This document shows, one piece after another, positions 45,269-53,494 of a stretch of 64,000 bases of DNA (the first letter of the stretch is position 1; each line of letters begins with the position of its first letter). The DNA lies in the NCBI GenBank assembly GCA_947305065.1, contig CAMZCT010000002.1:1-64000 (forward strand), read 5' to 3'. Under the pieces are notes generated by a model. It was not told the DNA's origin, searched no databases, and saw only the letters and a program-made list of their open reading frames with translations. The position numbers and the translations under genes were made by a program. This DNA comes from an uncultured Mycoplasmatota bacterium (lineage in GTDB: Bacteria; Bacillota_I; Bacilli_A; RF39; UBA660).

Positions 45269-46147
45269 CTATTTTCTTCTGTTTTCACTTATTAATTCCA
45301 TATCTGTTGTTAATTGTTTTATTCTTTCAATAATTCTTCTAGCTTTGATTTCATCATCACTGTAAGAATTAATACGTAAGTGTCTTTCTAATTCTTCCAT
45401 ATTAAGATTTGAAGTAAAGAAAGTTGCTTTATAATTATTCATTCTCTTTTGAAGAATAGTTCCTAAGATTTCATCTCTACTCCATTCTGTTACTTTTTCA
45501 GCCCCAATGTCATCAATTAAAAGTAGATCTACGTTTTCTAAATATTCTATTCTATCCCCATATGTATCAAAGTCGTTTTTTATGTCTCTTAATAACTCAG
45601 GGTAGTAAACTATTTCTGTGCTTATTCTTTTTTTAGATAGTTCATTAAATAACGCTGAAATTAAATAAGTTTTTCCACAGCCAAAATTACCATGAAGATA
45701 AAGACCTTTAAAAGAACCATTCTTGTTGTAATTATCACAAAATTCTTTTAACCATTTTATTACTTTTACTCTTTTTTTGTCGGTTATATCAATTTCTTTA
45801 AAATTAGCATTAAATATATCTTTATCTCTGGTGTTTTTTTCTTCTTCAGCTTTTACTTGTTCTTTGGTATAATGGCAAGGTACGTAAGAAAAGATTATTT
45901 GTTCATTATTAACACTAGGATAAAAAATATGACCCTCTAATCGATTTTGGCAGTATATTAAACCAGGGCAATCTTTACAATTGTTTAATTCTTTTGTTGA
46001 TTCTTCTAAAGAAGAAGTATATTTCATTGCTACTTCTGGTTTAGCTTTAATTGTTTTAATTAGTTTTCTAAAAGTAGAATTATTCTTTAATGTTTCGTTA
46101 TAATTATTAATTAATTCTTCTTTATTGACATCACTTTTTATAGCCAT
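45269..46147 (-). CDS. dnaI: Primosomal helicase loader DnaI
   Basis: DnaI is the AAA+ loader that places the replicative helicase on DNA in Bacilli. The N-terminal half has a zinc-binding-type cluster (NCKDCPGLIYC, then VPCHY). The ATPase half has Walker A LHGNFGCGKTYL near 155, Walker B LLLIDDIGAE near 208 and sensor TSNLNMEEL. It has 292 residues and begins 4 bases after the dnaB stop. DnaB, DnaI and PriA in one window give a complete restart primosome set apart from DnaD. Confidence 0.94.
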   Translation of the reverse strand: MAIKSDVNKEELINNYNETLKNNSTFRKLIKTIKAKPEVAMKYTSSLEESTKELNNCKDCPGLIYCQNRLEGHIFYPSVNNEQIIFSYVPCHYTKEQVKAEEEKNTRDKDIFNANFKEIDITDKKRVKVIKWLKEFCDNYNKNGSFKGLYLHGNFGCGKTYLISALFNELSKKRISTEIVYYPELLRDIKNDFDTYGDRIEYLENVDLLLIDDIGAEKVTEWSRDEILGTILQKRMNNYKATFFTSNLNMEELERHLRINSYSDDEIKARRIIERIKQLTTDMELISENRRK

Positions 46148-46151
46148 ATTA

Positions 46152-47435
46152 TCACCTATATTCTTTTAATAATTCTTCTAGTTCTTTTATTTCTTCAGCA
46201 CTCATTTCTTCTTTTTTAGCATCCATATTAAACCAGGCAGGATTGTCTCCTTTCGGCTTAAGACTAGTATTTTTTTCTATTTTTTTAGTTATTTTATTAT
46301 TCTCCTTCTTGGCAATTTCCATTGCTTCTGCTGCTGTTTTAATGTTACTACGTCGCCATTGAATTCCAATGGTTTCCATATATTCTTTATTAAGTTTATT
46401 ATTATTTTTTCTTAAGACATAATCAACTAAAACATTTACTACAGATGGAGGTAGTTCTAAGTCAACCATAAGTCCCTCTATAATCTTTAAATCTCTGTTA
46501 GAAGGTTCAACTCCTTTGTTTTTTATCTTTAAGAAATCATACGGAGTAGTATTTTCAAACATATAGATTATTTTGGCTTTAGTAGATTTATCACCCGCTG
46601 GACTCTTAAGATATTCTGGTTGGGTTCTATATACTAAAGTTGGTAACTTACCATTGTTATTATATTGATAATATTTACGTGCTGTTTTTCGTATTTCTTC
46701 TCGGTCAAAAGTGCCTTTTTCAGTTATTGTCATACGAAGTATTTCCACCATTTTTAAGGTATCTAAGTTATAGATAAAAGCCAATTGTTCTATTAATTCT
46801 TTAGTCTTTTTGGTTAAAGCTTTCTCATTTATTAATCCTTTTGGTAAGGAAGAAATAACAAGGTCAAAATCAATAATATTATCTAATTTTATATCTAATT
46901 CATTTCTTTCTAACACTTCAAATGATTCTAAAGTACTAGAAGATTTAAAGGTAAGATTCAAAGGTTTAGAAATATCAGTATATTCCTTTAAATCTATCCT
47001 TGGTATTTGATATTCATATTTTAGTAAATCATATTCATTTTTACCTATATTGTTGTATAGAGTTATATTAAATATTGGTGAATTAAAGAATTCTTTAGCT
47101 CCTAAAGGTGAATATAATTCATAAACAAATGAATTAGTACTACCTTCTTTGTAATAGGTTTTTATTAAGCCGACTGCTTCTAATGTTTCTCTAGCCAACT
47201 TAATGGAATCAAGAGAACTACGCATTATTGTCATAAGGTGGTGATGAGTATATTCACTTGATATAACATCAGAAAGTTTTAAATCATGTTCTAAAGTAAA
47301 GTAAAGAGCTAGAGCTATGGGGCCAATAATTGGTTCATATAAAGATATTAAGTTTTTCTTATCTTCAGAACTTATAATCGTTCGACAAATAACGTTATAA
47401 GTATCTGCTGGTAAAAGTGTTATAACTTTACTCAT
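46152..47435 (-). CDS. dnaB: Replication initiation and membrane attachment protein DnaB
   Basis: This is the Bacillus-type DnaB (not the helicase), a helicase co-loader at oriC and stalled forks. It has 427 residues with an N-terminal winged-helix part (about 1-120) and two DnaD/DnaB2-type domains. The C-terminal domain contains the motif YMETIGIQW (the YxxxIxxxW pattern). A Lys/Glu-rich end follows. AGAGGGTGG precedes ATG 47435. The kinase-like gene is 42 bases upstream with no terminator, so the transcript may run through dnaB-dnaI-fmt. In Bacillus nrdR often precedes dnaB; it does not here. Confidence 0.9.
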   Translation of the reverse strand: MSKVITLLPADTYNVICRTIISSEDKKNLISLYEPIIGPIALALYFTLEHDLKLSDVISSEYTHHHLMTIMRSSLDSIKLARETLEAVGLIKTYYKEGSTNSFVYELYSPLGAKEFFNSPIFNITLYNNIGKNEYDLLKYEYQIPRIDLKEYTDISKPLNLTFKSSSTLESFEVLERNELDIKLDNIIDFDLVISSLPKGLINEKALTKKTKELIEQLAFIYNLDTLKMVEILRMTITEKGTFDREEIRKTARKYYQYNNNGKLPTLVYRTQPEYLKSPAGDKSTKAKIIYMFENTTPYDFLKIKNKGVEPSNRDLKIIEGLMVDLELPPSVVNVLVDYVLRKNNNKLNKEYMETIGIQWRRSNIKTAAEAMEIAKKENNKITKKIEKNTSLKPKGDNPAWFNMDAKKEEMSAEEIKELEELLKEYR

Positions 47436-47477
47436 TGAACCACCCTCTTACATATAATTATTATATCTTATTTTACA

Positions 47478-48443
47478 CTATTTTAATAGCTGTCTTATTC
47501 TATCTTCGTCTTTGAATCCATTTTCATTATAAATTTCTTTAGCAAGTTTTTGAGGAATTCCACGCTTAACTAAGTCTTGGATATAGCGTTCCATTTCTTC
47601 ATCGGTATCAGCATCTAAAAAATCTATTCCTGATATTATTTCTAAAGCAAGAATTGAAAAGGAAGATAAAGATCTTTCATATTCTCTTCGACAAAAACTA
47701 TCTGAATAATAAGTACTTATACCATCTAAATCTATTATTTGTGGTTCCAAATTATAATCTAATATAACATTAGATTCTTTCTTACTAAAAGGTAGTAAAT
47801 CATTTTTTTGGGCTAAAGTAACAGGATATATATTATTTTCATATAATTCTTTTAGTTTTAAATACAATTTTTTTAACACCTCTTTACGTTTACTCAAAGG
47901 AAAATATGAAAGAGCATAGATTCCAAATACTGAATTATATCTTTTATAAACGCAACCAACTAATCTACCGTCTACTTTAATTAGTTTTTGAGGAAGGTTT
48001 GTATATTTTACTTTTTCTTGCTTTTCAATTGCTTTTAAGATAGCATCCTCACGATTAAGTATTACCCCATCACCATCGATGTAATTAATAGGTTTATTAT
48101 TTATTCTTGTTCCTCTATGTCTTAATTCTTTAGGGTCTCTAATGTTAACTTCTTCAGCGTCTAATACGCCATCTTCTTCTATTTTTATAGAATCTGATGT
48201 ATTATGATATATTTTATAAACTTCTTTAGAATTAACTCCATAAACTTTTCCATCTACACCAGAACCTATTTCTTTTTTTCTTCTTACTATTTTATCAAAT
48301 TCATCTTTTGTTAATTCTATTATATTTCCCACTTCTTTAGAATTAACTCCATAAACTGTTCCATCTACACCAGAACCTAATTTTTTTTTTCTACTTTTTA
48401 TTTTATCAAATTTACCTTTTGTTAATTCTATTATATTTCCCAT
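47478..48443 (-). CDS. Atypical protein-kinase-like protein with duplicated glycine loop
   Basis: This 321-residue soluble protein has the look of a eukaryotic-type or aminoglycoside-kinase-like fold. A glycine loop GSGVDGKVYGV is followed by a Lys in VYKIYH. A partial catalytic segment has AQKNDLLPFSKKESNVILD, and IIDLDG stands in place of DFG. The canonical HRD is degenerate. The first 37 residues after Met, including the glycine loop, are duplicated in tandem by a 111-bp repeat. The second copy continues into the kinase core. A weak promoter (TATAAT at 48473-48468) and the RNA A terminator precede it. The substrate is unknown. Confidence 0.65.
   Translation of the reverse strand: MGNIIELTKGKFDKIKSRKKKLGSGVDGTVYGVNSKEVGNIIELTKDEFDKIVRRKKEIGSGVDGKVYGVNSKEVYKIYHNTSDSIKIEEDGVLDAEEVNIRDPKELRHRGTRINNKPINYIDGDGVILNREDAILKAIEKQEKVKYTNLPQKLIKVDGRLVGCVYKRYNSVFGIYALSYFPLSKRKEVLKKLYLKLKELYENNIYPVTLAQKNDLLPFSKKESNVILDYNLEPQIIDLDGISTYYSDSFCRREYERSLSSFSILALEIISGIDFLDADTDEEMERYIQDLVKRGIPQKLAKEIYNENGFKDEDRIRQLLK
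48219..48440. repeat. 111-bp tandem in-frame duplication
   Basis: Units 48330-48440 and 48219-48329 encode GNIIELTK...GVNSKEV twice with a few substitutions (GTV/GKV, KL/EI). The divergence of several codons shows the duplication is not an assembly stutter of identical sequence. Confidence 0.9.
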
Positions 48444-48579
48444 ATTTATTCACCCTTATGTGTGTTTATTATAAAACAATTAATGAGGAAATAAAAGATA
48501 ATTATATAATTTTTTTAGCATTTTTATAATTTTTAATTATAGATAAAGCCTTATATATAACTTATTGTTTTTTCAACAA

Positions 48580-48942
48580 CTAAAAAAATATGTTGTGAAC
48601 AACATATTTCTTTAGGTGGCAAAGTTGTCATACCTCTCGTATACTGACAAATATTACTTGAGGTTCCTGTCAAAAGCGCCACATTCCGGAATACTTAATA
48701 GTTTGACAAGAAAGTTTAAAATCACTAATTTAGTCATTAGCTAGAAAGTACTGAGTTTTTTCCAATGAGGACCATTTGCATCATTGAGACGCCTCCCAAC
48801 AATGAACAGCACCACTCATATATATGGGGCCACCTTTCCTTTTAAAAAGGGTTTTTATAACAGTAATAAAGGTTATCTACGACAGTATACACCGTCATAA
48901 AAGGATTTCATTACATAAATAAAACACTCTATACTATTAAGT
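48580..48942 (-). ncRNA. Structured non-coding RNA A, family unknown
   Basis: This is a predicted transcript of about 360 bases with no plausible reading frame. It runs from a sigma-A promoter to a strong terminator. The 5' ATACTTAATAG (48944-48934) can pair perfectly with CTATTAAGTAT (48701-48691), closing a domain of about 240 bases. That domain contains a GAC/GTC hairpin (48881-48896). The 3' domain is closed by GTGGC (48682-48678) with GCCAC (48620-48616). Inside it TTGTC-AGT-ATAC pairs with GTAT-GACAA around a GAGAG loop, which is complementary to an upstream CCTC. It does not match tmRNA, RNase P, SRP, 6S or T-box signatures. It is 137 bases before the kinase-like gene, so a leader role is also possible. 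Confidence 0.55.
48582..48609 (-). terminator. Terminator of RNA A
   Basis: A perfect 11-bp stem (AAATATGTTGT at 48586-48596 with 48599-48609) and a run of seven T on the minus strand. Confidence 0.88.
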
Positions 48943-48948
48943 ATCTTT

Positions 48949-48977
48949 ATTATACTATTTATTATTTTTTAAGTCAA
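48949..48977 (-). promoter_or_regulatory. Promoter of RNA A
   Basis: TTGACT (48977-48972), a 17-bp spacer and TATAAT (48954-48949) on the minus strand. The predicted start is near 48942. Confidence 0.8.
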
Positions 48978-48998
48978 TTGACATTTGTGTAAAAGTAA

Positions 48999-49310
48999 CA
49001 AAAAAAAAGACATATTATCTGTCTATAATATGCCTATTTCTGTAGCGTTAATTAACTATAAAACAGTGACAGTTGTTATATAGTTTCTCACCAAATGCTA
49101 CAATACACGTATATACTTAATAGCTTGATAAGATACAGATTTAACGATTAATATAAATTATTAACCTCAGTAACGAATATCTTAAATATAATATTAAGTA
49201 ACGAGTTACAAAATAAAAATAATAAGATATATATATAGCAATAAAGATAAAATAAATACGAGATTTAAAATATAAAAATTACTACATAAATGTCACTCAT
49301 ACTATTAAGT
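48999..49310 (-). ncRNA. Structured non-coding RNA B, paralogue of RNA A
   Basis: This predicted transcript of about 310 bases lies upstream of and in tandem with RNA A. It starts with the same ATACTTAATAGTAT (49312-49299) and GAGTG..TTTATGTA. It has the same internal CTATTAAGTAT (49123-49113), again 11 bp perfectly complementary to the 5' end. The 3' domain is closed by TGTAGC (49102-49097) with GCTACA (49046-49041), different bases from RNA A but the same place and pairing. Inside is AACTATA (49085-49079) paired with TATAGTT (49060-49054). The middle is far more AT-rich than in RNA A, with a GTAAC/GTTAC hairpin. No reading frame and no recognised family. Confidence 0.5.
49000..49034 (-). 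terminator. Terminator of RNA B
   Basis: The minus strand reads GGCATATTAT, a 6-base loop, ATAATATGTC (10 bp with one G-U), then nine T. Confidence 0.88.
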
Positions 49311-49316
49311 ATCTTT

Positions 49317-49345
49317 AGTATACTATTTATAATAATTATTGTCAA
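49317..49345 (-). promoter_or_regulatory. Promoter of RNA B
   Basis: TTGACA (49345-49340), a 17-bp spacer and TATACT (49322-49317) on the minus strand, 40 bases after the stop of the HD gene. The spacer ends and the bases after the -10 box match the RNA A promoter, showing duplication of the whole unit. Confidence 0.8.
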
Positions 49346-49384
49346 TCACAAAAGAAGGAATAGTTGTCAAGTAATCAACACTTA

Positions 49385-50413
49385 TTAATTAATAGTTTTA
49401 ATACTTTTAACAAATCCATACCCTGTATCTTTGTAATCATCTATTTCCTGGTATATATCTCGAGCTTCGCTTGATAAGTTTGTAATTCTATCAATAGTAC
49501 CATCTTTTTGTAATAGTGGTATAGTATTTCTTTTTTTGGTTTCTATATGAACACAAAATCTATCATCGACAGGATTAGCACTAGTTAAAACTTTTGTTGC
49601 ACTTCTAAATAAAGGCCATGATTTAAAGTTTGAAGAGAAAATTCTAATTAATTCGGATTCTGATTTGGTATAGAGATCATCTAAAGTTATTATTCTATTA
49701 TTTATAGCTAATTTTATTAATTCAGATAAATACATCGTTACGTATTTATTTCTTGCGCTTTGTAGCTCTTTGGCATATGTTGAAACAACCTTGGCAAAGT
49801 TAATACATTGTTCTTCATCTATGAAACCTATTTCATTTATACCATCTTCATTTACTAAAAGTTTCATACTATCATAAATATTTTTAATAGTATCTAAAGT
49901 ATGTGTTTGAAGCCATATATATCCTGTATGTAAAACGCCATCAAGACGGTCTGTACATAATCTTGGAGTTTTGTTTTCAAGTATTGGGCAATCACTTAGA
50001 TTACTTACTTCTTCTATTTCAATACCATCTCTTTTTAATAAGCTTTTCAGCTTATTATCTTTAACTATTACATCACGTAAGTATTGTTCGGACTTTTCTT
50101 GATTTAGATAATCACCAAAGTAATAATCTATAGTATGAGCAAAGCAAGGAGTTTTATGATCGTGTAAAACCGCTTTAATAGTTTCGATTTTGTCATGACC
50201 GAAATGCCAAGTCATATGAGCTACTATATCGCTATGATTATAACGAGTATACTTAGCTCTTGTATTATATATTTTAGTATAATCACAACCACAGAACTGT
50301 GTATCTCCTTGTAATCTTTTTAAAGTACTAGTAGCTAAATATTCATCAATAAAGGATGGATATTCTTCTTTATCAACAAATATAGATTTGTAATCTCTTA
50401 TTATTTGACTCAT
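49385..50413 (-). CDS. HD-domain phosphohydrolase (SAMHD1/dGTPase-like)
   Basis: This 342-residue soluble protein has RYNHSDIVAH (His60) and AVLHDHKTPCFAHTID (His84, Asp85, His93). This follows the RxxHS and LHDxxxxPFSH pattern of SAMHD1/dGTPase-type HD enzymes. A later Asp in CTDRLDG near 155 could be the fourth metal ligand. Members remove triphosphate or phosphate from nucleotides; the substrate here is not known. It lies 23 bases after fhs with an AGGAGG site and is probably cotranscribed. RNA B's promoter starts immediately after its stop codon. Confidence 0.78.
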   Translation of the reverse strand: MSQIIRDYKSIFVDKEEYPSFIDEYLATSTLKRLQGDTQFCGCDYTKIYNTRAKYTRYNHSDIVAHMTWHFGHDKIETIKAVLHDHKTPCFAHTIDYYFGDYLNQEKSEQYLRDVIVKDNKLKSLLKRDGIEIEEVSNLSDCPILENKTPRLCTDRLDGVLHTGYIWLQTHTLDTIKNIYDSMKLLVNEDGINEIGFIDEEQCINFAKVVSTYAKELQSARNKYVTMYLSELIKLAINNRIITLDDLYTKSESELIRIFSSNFKSWPLFRSATKVLTSANPVDDRFCVHIETKKRNTIPLLQKDGTIDRITNLSSEARDIYQEIDDYKDTGYGFVKSIKTIN

Positions 50414-50436
50414 CGCAACCTCCTGTTTTTTATCTT

Positions 50437-52002
50437 TTATTTTACTCCTATTATTTCATTATTAACTAAATCAATATTTTTGTAATTTGGTTCTTTATTT
50501 AAACCAGGCATGGTTATAATATTACCTAAGTAGATTGTTATAAAACCGGCACCGTTATATAACTTGACGTTCTTTACGGTTACTTCATAGTCTTTTGGAT
50601 AACCTAGAACATCTTTATTATCAGATATTGAATATTGAGTTTTAGCTATACATACTGGTAATTTATCTAATTTATTATCTTTTATTAATTGAATAGTTTC
50701 TAAAGCTTTTGTACTATACTTTATATTACCAGCTTTATAAATGTCCTTCACTATTCTTTCAATTCTATCTTCTAGTTTATCATCGACTTTGTATATTTCA
50801 TTGTATGAAACGTTATCATATTCTAATACTTTTTTTGCTAGTTCAATAGATCCTTTTTCTCCATCTAGGTAAGAAGTACTTACTGTAAATGGTAGTTTTT
50901 GTTTTTCGACAAATTCTTTAACTAATTCGATTTCATTAGGTTGATCTTCACTAAACTTATTTAAACAAACTATGATATTTTTAGTAAAGTTACTTAAGAT
51001 ATCTATATGAGCTTGGAGATTGGATAATCCTTTTTCCAAGTTGTCTTCACCGTTATATTTTAGTGCTCTGATTGTTGTTACTAGAACAGTTGTAACAGGG
51101 CGTAAATTATTCTTACGGCATTTTATATCAAAGAATTTTAATGCCCCCAAATCAGAGCCAAATCCAGCTTCAGTTACACAATAATCTCCCAGTTTAAGAG
51201 CTGACTTTGTAGCTAGATATGAACAGCAACCGTGAGCTATATTGGCAAAAGGTCCACCATGAACAATTACAGGGTTTCCATAAGCTGTTTGAACTAAATT
51301 TGGTTTTAAAGCATTTTTTAATAGTGCTAACATAGAACCAGTAACCTCTAAGTCCTTAGCAAAAAGTGGTTTCCCCTCCTCGTTATAACCTATCAAGATA
51401 TTATTTAATCTCTCACGTAAATCATCGTAATCTCTAGCAAGACAGATTATTGCCATTATTTCTGATGCAGCAGTTATTGAAAAAGCTTCTTTTCTCTCAT
51501 AATTTTTTCCGTGAATTGTTATATCTTTTAAGGCACGATCATTAACATCTAAGCATCTACTAAACATTATTTTATCTGGATCTATTTTTAATTCATTACC
51601 TTGATGAATATGATTATCTATCGCTGCACATAGTAAGTTGTTTGCAGAAGTTATAGCATGGAAATCTCCAGTAAAGTGAAGATTTATTTCGGTACTAGGC
51701 TCAACAGTTGCTTTGCCTCCCCCAGTTGCTCCACCTTTCATTCCAAATACTGGTCCCAAAGATGGTTCTCTTAAAGAAGCAATTGCATTTACTCCTAATT
51801 TATTTAATGAATCTAATAATCCTAGACTTATAGTTGTTTTACCCTCTCCAAAAGGTGTTGGTGAAGTAGCTGTAACTAGTACTAATTTACCTTCTTTTTT
51901 AGAAGTTAGTTTAGTAAAATCTATCTTAGCCATGTAATTGCCATATAATTCTAGTTCTTTATTAAGTCCTATTTTTTTACCTATGGTTTTAATATTTTTC
52001 AT
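50437..52002 (-). CDS. fhs: Formate--tetrahydrofolate ligase
   Basis: Fhs makes 10-formyl-THF from formate, ATP and THF, feeding purine synthesis and Fmt. The P-loop TPFGEGKTT is near residue 57. SLGPVFGMKGGATGGG, HFTGDFHAI and GGPFANIAHGC are all family signatures. It has 521 residues, somewhat shorter than the usual 555-560. The frame is open to 52032, but AAGGAGGG followed by ATAAT sets ATG 52002. It is divergent from the deacetylase, with an inverted repeat between them, and is followed by the HD gene. Confidence 0.95.
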   Translation of the reverse strand: MKNIKTIGKKIGLNKELELYGNYMAKIDFTKLTSKKEGKLVLVTATSPTPFGEGKTTISLGLLDSLNKLGVNAIASLREPSLGPVFGMKGGATGGGKATVEPSTEINLHFTGDFHAITSANNLLCAAIDNHIHQGNELKIDPDKIMFSRCLDVNDRALKDITIHGKNYERKEAFSITAASEIMAIICLARDYDDLRERLNNILIGYNEEGKPLFAKDLEVTGSMLALLKNALKPNLVQTAYGNPVIVHGGPFANIAHGCCSYLATKSALKLGDYCVTEAGFGSDLGALKFFDIKCRKNNLRPVTTVLVTTIRALKYNGEDNLEKGLSNLQAHIDILSNFTKNIIVCLNKFSEDQPNEIELVKEFVEKQKLPFTVSTSYLDGEKGSIELAKKVLEYDNVSYNEIYKVDDKLEDRIERIVKDIYKAGNIKYSTKALETIQLIKDNKLDKLPVCIAKTQYSISDNKDVLGYPKDYEVTVKNVKLYNGAGFITIYLGNIITMPGLNKEPNYKNIDLVNNEIIGVK

Positions 52003-52033
52003 ATTATCCCTCCTTAAGCGGATATTTCCCACT

Positions 52034-52076
52034 TAAATAATATAACATTATTTTGGAAAAAGTGTTATATTATTTA
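52034..52076. promoter_or_regulatory. 14-bp inverted repeat between divergent fhs and deacetylase
   Basis: A perfect inverted repeat (TAAATAATATAACA at 52034-52047 with its complement at 52063-52076) has a 15-base centre containing TTGGAA. It lies in the 88-base divergent intergenic region, so it may be an operator for both genes or simply overlapping AT-rich promoter boxes. No T-run fits a terminator. Confidence 0.45.
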
Positions 52077-52090
52077 TTAGATGATGTCCT

Positions 52091-53443
52091 ATGAAGAAAA
52101 ATAAAGTAATAGTATTTGCTATAATTCTAATATGTGTTGTTGGTGTAATGATTAACACTTATTTAGTTTGGCTAAATTTATTTACTTTTAAAATAAATAC
52201 AGAAAACTTTATAGTAGATGCAAATAATTATTCTATTAAGGTAACTAAGATTAAGAGTAATGATTGGAAATTAAATAAAGAAATAGATAATATTATTGAC
52301 TCTGTCCAAAATAGTTTTATCAAGGAAGTTAATAATAAAGAAGGTGAGTTAACTATTAATTATGAATATTCAAAGTACAACGATATTTACTCATTTCATA
52401 TTAAAAGTATTTCTAGTATAAAGAATATTATAAAAAGAAAAGATCATATTTTGTATTATGATAAAAACGAAAGAAAAGTATTAAAGCAGAAAGATTTAAT
52501 AAAAAGAGATTATGGGTTATACACTATTTTTAATTCTAAATGTGTGGATTATTTAAAAGAGAAGAATATTTCCGAGTACGATGAAAATTTATTAGAAATA
52601 GATGATAAGAATTATCAATTATTAGTTTTTAGTAATGAGGAAATATATGTCTTAATAATCAACAATAATAAAGAAATAAGTGTTCCAATAAAATATGGAT
52701 ATATAAAAGAATATCTTAAAGAGCCATATTATAAAGGTATTGAAAAAATAGAAGAAGAATTAGAAAACAAGGAAATAGAAGTTACGGAAGATAAGAAAGA
52801 AACTGTTCAGGAGAATGTTGATAAAACAGAAGAATTAAATTTTCCTAAGTATATAGCCTTTACTTTCGATGATGGTCCTTCTCCATCAACAACTATTCCG
52901 TTACTAGATGGTTTAAAGGAAAGAAACGCTAAAGCTACTTTCTTTGTCCTTGGTAATAGAGCTGAAAATCAAATAGATATTATAACAAGAATGATAAGTG
53001 AAGGACATTTAGTAGGATCTCATACTTATAGTCATAAGAATTTATTAAAATTAAACTTAACTGATGCTTTAGAGGATATTAACAAAACTAATGATATATT
53101 AACTAATATATCTGGTGTTAAACCAAAATATTTAAGACCTCCTTATGGTAATTATAATAAAAATATATTGGAAAATAGTAATATGACATTTATTTTATGG
53201 AGTGTTGATACTGAAGATTGGAAAAAACGAGATACAGAATTAATATACGATTATATTATAAATAATGTTAATGATGGTGATATTGTTTTGCTACATGATT
53301 TATATCAAACTTCTGTAGAAGGTGTCTTAAAAGCTATGGATTATTTAAGTACTAATAATTATCGCTTTGTTACAGTTGAAGAATTATTTAACAAAAAAGG
53401 TATCACTCCGGAAATAAATAAATCTTATCGATATGTAAGATAA
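52091..53443 (+). CDS. Membrane-anchored polysaccharide deacetylase (PgdA-like)
   Basis: This 450-residue protein has one N-terminal membrane segment (about residues 7-32) and an outer alpha/beta domain (about 40-205), as in PgdA-type enzymes. A Glu/Lys linker precedes a NodB domain from about 252. The motifs are complete: TFDDGPS (Asp260, Asp261), HTYSH (His311, His315), RPPYGN, DTEDW and LLHD. It should remove acetyl groups from peptidoglycan or another wall glycan, which gives lysozyme resistance in related species. It is one of only three plus-strand genes. The ribosome site is weak. A bidirectional terminator follows. Confidence 0.9.
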   Translation: MKKNKVIVFAIILICVVGVMINTYLVWLNLFTFKINTENFIVDANNYSIKVTKIKSNDWKLNKEIDNIIDSVQNSFIKEVNNKEGELTINYEYSKYNDIYSFHIKSISSIKNIIKRKDHILYYDKNERKVLKQKDLIKRDYGLYTIFNSKCVDYLKEKNISEYDENLLEIDDKNYQLLVFSNEEIYVLIINNNKEISVPIKYGYIKEYLKEPYYKGIEKIEEELENKEIEVTEDKKETVQENVDKTEELNFPKYIAFTFDDGPSPSTTIPLLDGLKERNAKATFFVLGNRAENQIDIITRMISEGHLVGSHTYSHKNLLKLNLTDALEDINKTNDILTNISGVKPKYLRPPYGNYNKNILENSNMTFILWSVDTEDWKKRDTELIYDYIINNVNDGDIVLLHDLYQTSVEGVLKAMDYLSTNNYRFVTVEELFNKKGITPEINKSYRYVR

Positions 53444-53470
53444 AAACTCGTTTAAATAAACGAGTTTTTT
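53442..53470. terminator. Bidirectional terminator after the deacetylase
   Basis: AAAAACTCGTTTA pairs with its complement around a short AAT-type loop, with T-runs on both strands. It serves the deacetylase and the converging minus-strand remnant. Confidence 0.88.
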
Positions 53471-53494
53471 ATTAGCTACCAGAATATCCTTTTG

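Noticed and set aside
48580-48942. RNA A as tmRNA, RNase P RNA, SRP RNA, 6S RNA or T-box leader
   Set aside because: The length fits tmRNA or RNase P RNA, but there is no tRNA-like end or CCA, no RNase P P4 core, no SRP GGAAGCAGC-type loop, and no TGGNACCGCG T-box sequence. GGAAAGG and TTTTGACAGG are short chance resemblances. A covariance-model search would be decisive.
48444-49384. Possible CRISPR array or repeat locus in the long non-coding gap
   Set aside because: Repeated pieces are few, unevenly spaced and explained by two paralogous transcription units. There are no regular repeat-spacer units and no cas genes.
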